A stretch of DNA of 39,496 nucleotides from an uncultured Butyrivibrio sp. GTDB lineage: Bacteria > Bacillota > Clostridia > Lachnospirales > Lachnospiraceae. Shown piece by piece: positions 35,356 through 39,496 of the stretch (positions are counted from its first letter, which is position 1; each line of letters begins with the position of its first letter). Position numbers and translations under genes: made by a program. Under the pieces are notes generated by a model. It was not told the DNA's origin. It saw only the letters and a program-made list of their open reading frames with translations, and searched no databases. The stretch lies in NCBI GenBank assembly GCA_947168335.1, contig CAMVLM010000017.1, positions 1 through 39,496 of the forward strand, read 5' to 3'.

Positions 35356-36105
35356 TCACAGTCTGCGCATTGTTGCTCTGATGCTCCAGGCTGCCAGATA
35401 ACAAGCACTTGAAATCACTGAGAGATGTGCGATCTTTCTATATAATCCCCAAATTCTTTTAATCGCCTTGAATTTATTGGAGGACAGCGACCTGGCAGGT
35501 CTTCTGTAGACCACCAGTACTTCATCCAGTCCCCTTGCAGTTATTCCCTGCATAAGAATTGTCCACCAGGTTGCGGTGTCCTCACTCTCTATAAGCGGCA
35601 TGTGTACCAGCTTTTTATCAACCTTTTGAAGGTCAATAAGAACAGTGGATGTAAAAATTATCGTCCGTGACAAAGCCTGCCTGAATCCCAGGGAATCGGG
35701 CACATGTACCACCTTGCCCGTAGGATTGGCATCCTCATCTCCAAATTCATATGCCGTGAAGGCGAAACCCGCTTTCTTTTCCTCCATAAAGCGAATTTCC
35801 TTTTCAAGTTTGTCCGGATACCATATATCATCTGCGTCGAGAAAGGCAATATATCTTCCCTTTGCAGCATCAATTCCCGTATTTCTGGCTGCGGCAGCTC
35901 CCTGATTCTCATCCATACGGATAAGTACAATTCTGTCATCAGATTCGGCAGCCCTTCTGATTATATCCGCACTGCCGTCAGGAGAAGCATCATCAACAAG
36001 TATCAGCTCAAAATCACTGTGAGTCTGGGCCTGAACCTGCTTAATGGTCTGACCTATGTAATTCTCCGCTTTGTAGACCGGGACAATTATACTAACTTTA
36101 GCCAT
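35356..36105 (-). CDS. GT2 family glycosyltransferase, TuaG-like
   Basis: 249 residues, short single-domain GT-A enzyme. SIIVPVYKAENYI, VDDASPDGSADII, NQGAAAARNTGIDAAKGRYIAF and DADD (90-93), then IESEDTATWWTIL, whose acidic ED pair fits the catalytic base of TuaG-like capsule and teichuronic acid transferases. The length agrees with that group. The ATG overlaps the stop of the preceding GT2 by one base. It probably adds the second sugar, as it is next to the initiating transferase; this is inference from position. Confidence 0.86.
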   Translation of the reverse strand: MAKVSIIVPVYKAENYIGQTIKQVQAQTHSDFELILVDDASPDGSADIIRRAAESDDRIVLIRMDENQGAAAARNTGIDAAKGRYIAFLDADDIWYPDKLEKEIRFMEEKKAGFAFTAYEFGDEDANPTGKVVHVPDSLGFRQALSRTIIFTSTVLIDLQKVDKKLVHMPLIESEDTATWWTILMQGITARGLDEVLVVYRRPARSLSSNKFKAIKRIWGLYRKIAHLSVISSACYLAAWSIRATMRRL

Positions 36106-37037
36106 CAGATCTCTTCCTTAACGATATAAATAGGTCTGTGCTTAACCTCGAGATATGTCTTGCTGAGGTACTGTCCGACTATACCCAGGCAGAAGAGCTG
36201 AACTCCGCTGATAAGGCTAATTATGCATACAAGTGACGGCCATCCGCTTGTGGGATCACCAAAAACCATCTTGCGCACAATAGTGACAATGATCAGAATC
36301 ACTGCCAGTATGCAGAATACCACTCCCAATATGGATGCCACTGCAAGCGGAACCGTGGAAAAAGCAATTATTCCATCAAGTGCATAAACAAACAGCTTCC
36401 AGAAGGACCATTTGGTCTCCCCCTTCTTGCGCTCAATATTCTCATACTCCAGCCATTTGGTCTCAAAGCCTACCCAGCCGAAAATTCCCTTGGAAAATCT
36501 GTTATATTCCTCCATGGAAAGAATTGCATCCACAAATTGTCTGGTCATAAGTCTGTAATCTCTTGCACCATCCACAATTTCCGTTCTGGACATTTTGTTT
36601 ATAAGGCTATAAAATCTGCGGGCAAAAAATGATCTGATCGGCGGTTCACCTTTTCTGGTAACACGTCTTGTAGCCACGCTGTCATACCCGTCATTTACGA
36701 TATATCCATACATTTCCGGCAAAAGTGCAGGCGGATCCTGCAGGTCACAATCAAGCATAACCACAAAATCGCCTTTGGATTTCTGAAGACCTGCATAAAT
36801 TCCGGCTTCTTTTCCAAAATTCCTTGAGAAGTTTATGAGATGAACTCTCTCATCCTCCTCATGAAGCTTCTTAACCTCTCTGACCGTGCCGTCCTTTGAG
36901 CCGTCATTTACATATATTATCTCAAACTCAACATCCTTGCTCTTGAAAAAGGCTTCCGTTTTCAAAAGCTCATTGTAGAAATCACGGATGTTTTCCTCTT
37001 CGTTATAGCATGGAACTATTACGCTAAGCAGTTTCAT
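36105..37037 (-). CDS. GT2 glycosyltransferase, GtrB/DPM1-like polyprenyl-phosphate sugar synthase
   Basis: 310 residues. SVIVPCYNEEENI, VNDGSKDGT, RNFGKEAGIYAGL and LDCDLQDPP (DCD 96-98) form the GT-A domain. KKGETKWSFWKL and two C-terminal helices (about 226-295), ending LGIVGQYLSKTYLEV, complete the GtrB layout. Such enzymes make undecaprenyl-phosphate sugars for use outside the cell by GT-C transferases. It is the second of two in the window (the other is at 6043). It may pair with the membrane protein two genes upstream (38054) and the GtrA-like protein, or with the GT39-like enzyme. Gap to the fucose synthase is two bases. Confidence 0.87.
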   Translation of the reverse strand: MKLLSVIVPCYNEEENIRDFYNELLKTEAFFKSKDVEFEIIYVNDGSKDGTVREVKKLHEEDERVHLINFSRNFGKEAGIYAGLQKSKGDFVVMLDCDLQDPPALLPEMYGYIVNDGYDSVATRRVTRKGEPPIRSFFARRFYSLINKMSRTEIVDGARDYRLMTRQFVDAILSMEEYNRFSKGIFGWVGFETKWLEYENIERKKGETKWSFWKLFVYALDGIIAFSTVPLAVASILGVVFCILAVILIIVTIVRKMVFGDPTSGWPSLVCIISLISGVQLFCLGIVGQYLSKTYLEVKHRPIYIVKEEI

Positions 37038-37039
37038 TA

Positions 37040-37981
37040 TTATCTCTCCGCTCTCATCGGATTATTTAAAAAGTCATCATATGCAAGTCTTATTCCGTCT
37101 TCAAGTTCCGTCTTGTATGTCCAGCCAAGTCCTGCTGCCTTGGACACATCAAGAAGCTTTCTGGGAGTTCCGTTGGGCTTTGTTGTATCCCACTCAATCT
37201 CTCCTTCATAGCCGACAACTTTTGCGATCGTCTCTGCAAGTTCCCTGATAGTAAGCTCTTTTCCGGTACCTGCATTAACGGTCTCATTACCGCTGTAGTT
37301 ATTCATAAGGAAAACACAGAGGTTTGCAAGATCATCCACATAGAGGAATTCTCTGAGCGGTGATCCATCACCCCAGCATGTTACCTTGGGAAGTCCAGCC
37401 TCTTTAGCCTCATGGAATCTTCTGAGCATAGCAGGAAGAACATGAGAATGTGTAGGATGGTAATTATCATTAGGTCCGTAAAGATTTGTAGGCATTACTG
37501 AAATATAATCTGTTCCATACTGTCTGTTAAGGAACTCACAATACTTAAGTCCTGAAATCTTGGCAAGCGCATAAGCTTCGTTTGTCTTCTCAAGCTCGCT
37601 TGTAAGAAGGCAGCTCTCCTTCATGGGCTGAGGTGCCATACGGGGATATATGCATGATGATCCCAGGAATTCCAGCTTCTTACATCCGTTCTTCCATGCA
37701 GAATGGATAACATTCATCTCAAGAATCATATTGTCATACATGAAATCTGCAAGTGCACTCTGGTTTGCTTCGATTCCGCCAACCTTTGCTGCAGCAAGAA
37801 ATACATACTCAGGTTTCTCCTGTGCGAAAAACTCCTCAACTGCATCCTGTCTTGTAAGATCTAGTTCCTTATGTGTACGGGTAATAATATTTGTATAACC
37901 CTGTCTCTCAAGTTCTCTTACAATTGCAGAACCAACCATTCCTCTGTGTCCTGCAACATATATCTTTGCATTTTTTTCCAT
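37040..37981 (-). CDS. fcl: GDP-L-fucose synthase
   Basis: 313 residues, SDR epimerase/reductase. [12 protein letters not shown] (9-20) binds [45 protein letters not shown] and YALAK (Tyr137, Lys141) are the family's conserved sites, with catalytic Ser108/109. It converts GDP-4-keto-6-deoxymannose to GDP-L-fucose. The partner GDP-mannose 4,6-dehydratase (gmd) is not in the window; it may lie beyond the right edge or elsewhere. The 72-base gap before it (37982-38053) is AT-rich and has a palindrome CTATTAATAG, but no convincing promoter; GGAG stands eight bases before the ATG. Confidence 0.96.
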   Translation of the reverse strand: MEKNAKIYVAGHRGMVGSAIVRELERQGYTNIITRTHKELDLTRQDAVEEFFAQEKPEYVFLAAAKVGGIEANQSALADFMYDNMILEMNVIHSAWKNGCKKLEFLGSSCIYPRMAPQPMKESCLLTSELEKTNEAYALAKISGLKYCEFLNRQYGTDYISVMPTNLYGPNDNYHPTHSHVLPAMLRRFHEAKEAGLPKVTCWGDGSPLREFLYVDDLANLCVFLMNNYSGNETVNAGTGKELTIRELAETIAKVVGYEGEIEWDTTKPNGTPRKLLDVSKAAGLGWTYKTELEDGIRLAYDDFLNNPMRAER

Positions 37982-38053
37982 TTGTCTGTCTCCGTTTTAC
38001 TACTTAAAATATAACAATACCTTATTTTACTCTATTAATAGGAATATTTCCAC

Positions 38054-39496
38054 CTACTCATGCGCCGCAAAGCCTTGCTCAAGTCCCTCACCAAGAAGGG
38101 TAAAGCCATCTGCCGAAGGTGCTGAAGGGAATGGATCATATCCGGTCCTGTCACCCTCTCTGGGATAGTAGAAGGTTATTCCGCCAATCTCTTTACTTAA
38201 AAGCTCATACCTGTTGTAATCCTGCTGCACAACCAGATATGTGGCATTAAATCTGGAAATATCATCCCTTACAAGCATCGCACACTTATACATCACAAAG
38301 ACAAGAATAACAACACCCACTGCCTTGTATATATAAGGGCTCTTTGCAAACTGCATGCGATCATACAGAAGGATCACAAATCTTCCAAAAAGAATCGTTG
38401 CCGGAAGCCAGAGATAAATACAGCCATATCTTATAAGCGGTGATGAAAACATCCAGTACCCAAGCGCCAGATAACATATTAGCTCAATGAAAAGGAAATC
38501 CGAAACAGACACGGATCTTCTGTGACTCAGATTGAATATCTTTTCTCCCTTTCCGCCTCTCTTCTCATAGCCCTTTGTCAGCAGATAATAAATAAAGCAT
38601 CCTGCGAACACCGGAAAACCGATGATATCAAGTACCAGCATGACCTTATTAAACAAAGACAACTCTGCAATCCAGCCAGGAAGCCACTCTCCCGGGCTCA
38701 GATAATAGCCGGAAATATTCTGAATACCTCTTCCGTATGCGATTATCTCCCTGGCATCAGCGACAGCCTTTTCATAAGGCACCTTCCAGCTCACACTGAA
38801 AAGATCGATTCCTGTAAAGGGATAAACAAGCCATCCTGTCATTACCACATTTCTGAAAAGATATGGCAATACAACAATACCGCCCATTATTACGAAATAA
38901 AGAACAGGCTTTATCGCACCCTTTTTTCTTTTTTTGATAAGTCTGGCTATTGGATAAATTGAAAGAAGTACAAGCGGAGCTGCAGAAAGCTTTATGGTCA
39001 TTGCACCAAGTGCAGCAATGCTTAAAAGTGCATGTGGCAAAAAGCTTCTCTCATGCATGGCATAAAGATCCAGCCAGTGAATTACAATATATAAAACAAG
39101 AGTGGTCATAAAGTAATCAGAAGCAGGTGAAACCATCTCATCATAAATTGTAAAAAGATAATATATTGAAACAAGTCTGACAAAATCAGACAAAATGGGA
39201 TGTCTTCTTCGAACAATACCGACTATATCTATGCACTGCCATGCAAGCATAAGCGCAAAATATCCTGCCATTACGTGCATTGACTGCCCCATAAACCCAA
39301 AGCTGTACAGTGCCGACAGCACAAACGCAGCACTGTTGTACCCGAGTCGTAAATGCAGATTACCAAGTCCTCTGACTACGCCGTATTCTTCAATCCATCT
39401 GATGGACTGGGCATGATACAAATCCGTATCGTAATGCATCAGTCCATGGGATGTTCCATAAGCCATAACTACAAACACCAGAAGATACAGCCACAG
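38054..39496 (-). CDS. Multi-pass membrane protein (LIC_10190-like, probable GT-C), 5' end cut by window
   Basis: The frame is open to the right edge: residues LWLYLLVFVVMAYG precede the first possible internal start (a GTG at 39478), so the N-terminus lies outside. About 480 residues are visible. An outer loop has HYDTDLYHAQSIRWIEEYG followed by GLGNLHLRLGYNSA, the pattern of LIC_10190-type membrane proteins. Asp and His here could be the active site of a GT-C enzyme. Around ten helices follow, with soluble loops and a hydrophilic C-terminal segment of about 60 residues. Stop codon TAG at 38054. Family call comes from motif memory, role from context. Confidence 0.72.
   Translation of the reverse strand: MWLYLLVFVVMAYGTSHGLMHYDTDLYHAQSIRWIEEYGVVRGLGNLHLRLGYNSAAFVLSALYSFGFMGQSMHVMAGYFALMLAWQCIDIVGIVRRRHPILSDFVRLVSIYYLFTIYDEMVSPASDYFMTTLVLYIVIHWLDLYAMHERSFLPHALLSIAALGAMTIKLSAAPLVLLSIYPIARLIKKRKKGAIKPVLYFVIMGGIVVLPYLFRNVVMTGWLVYPFTGIDLFSVSWKVPYEKAVADAREIIAYGRGIQNISGYYLSPGEWLPGWIAELSLFNKVMLVLDIIGFPVFAGCFIYYLLTKGYEKRGGKGEKIFNLSHRRSVSVSDFLFIELICYLALGYWMFSSPLIRYGCIYLWLPATILFGRFVILLYDRMQFAKSPYIYKAVGVVILVFVMYKCAMLVRDDISRFNATYLVVQQDYNRYELLSKEIGGITFYYPREGDRTGYDPFPSAPSADGFTLLGEGLEQGFAAHE

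Noticed and set aside
37982..38053. Palindrome CTATTAATAG and TATATT as operator or promoter before fcl
   Set aside because: Ten-base AT palindromes are common in such gaps. No matching -35 was found, so I only note it in the gene entry.
1..39496. CRISPR arrays, tRNA/rRNA, insertion sequences, phage genes, riboswitches, JUMPstart/ops element
   Set aside because: I saw no matching repeats, genes or motifs on either strand. Intergenic gaps are all under 100 bases, leaving little room for them.

Overview
The window reads as one long surface-glycan biosynthesis locus. It holds 32 protein-coding genes, all on the minus strand, so transcription runs from 39496 towards 1. Most genes overlap by 1-8 bases or sit within about 35 bases of each other, and the largest gap is 93 bases. 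There are no tRNA, rRNA, CRISPR, insertion-sequence or phage genes. Base composition (moderately AT-rich), strong GGAGG-type ribosome sites, frequent TTG/GTG starts and Firmicutes-style polysaccharide proteins (EpsG-type polymerase, YveK/Wzz-type co-polymerase, DUF6020-like membrane protein) suggest a Bacillota genome, probably a Lachnospiraceae relative such as Butyrivibrio. That taxonomic guess is inference only.

Layout in transcription order. Region A (39496-24550) is a Wzy-type polysaccharide module: a GT-C-like membrane protein cut by the window edge, GDP-L-fucose synthase, a GtrB/DPM-like and a second GT2 glycosyltransferase, a polyprenyl-phosphate sugar-1-phosphate transferase, a Wzz-like co-polymerase fused to a degenerate kinase domain, further GT2 and GT4 enzymes, an EpsG-type polymerase, and a GT39-like membrane enzyme. 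A hairpin with a T-run and a TATAAT box lie in the 93-base gap at 24457-24549.

Region B (24456-12750) is a nonulosonic acid module: pseB, pseC, pseF, pseI and pseG, then an ATP-grasp ligase, a divergent DegT-fold PLP protein, a GT2, a putative CMP-nonulosonate (sialyltransferase-type) transferase and a PglK-like ABC flippase. Together these could make CMP-pseudaminic acid, possibly modify it, add it to a lipid-linked glycan and flip that glycan.

Region C (12695-1) carries two large GT-C-like membrane proteins, a GtrA-like flippase, a very clear WecE (dTDP-4-amino-4,6-dideoxygalactose) aminotransferase, a GNAT acetyltransferase, an ArnC/GtrB-like GT2, a DUF6020-like membrane protein, an 892-residue O-antigen-ligase/polymerase-like protein and a membrane-type nucleotide-sugar 4,6-dehydratase cut by the left edge.

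The combined picture is a complex glycan containing fucose, a pseudaminic acid derivative and possibly Fuc4N(Ac), with side branches added outside the membrane from polyprenyl-phosphate sugars. Most interesting are the ATP-grasp/PLP pair between pseG and the putative pseudaminyltransferase, the PglK-like flippase in a locus with no visible Wzx, and the Wzz protein with a dead kinase domain. The only GNAT in the window could serve either the pseudaminate or the Fuc4NAc pathway.
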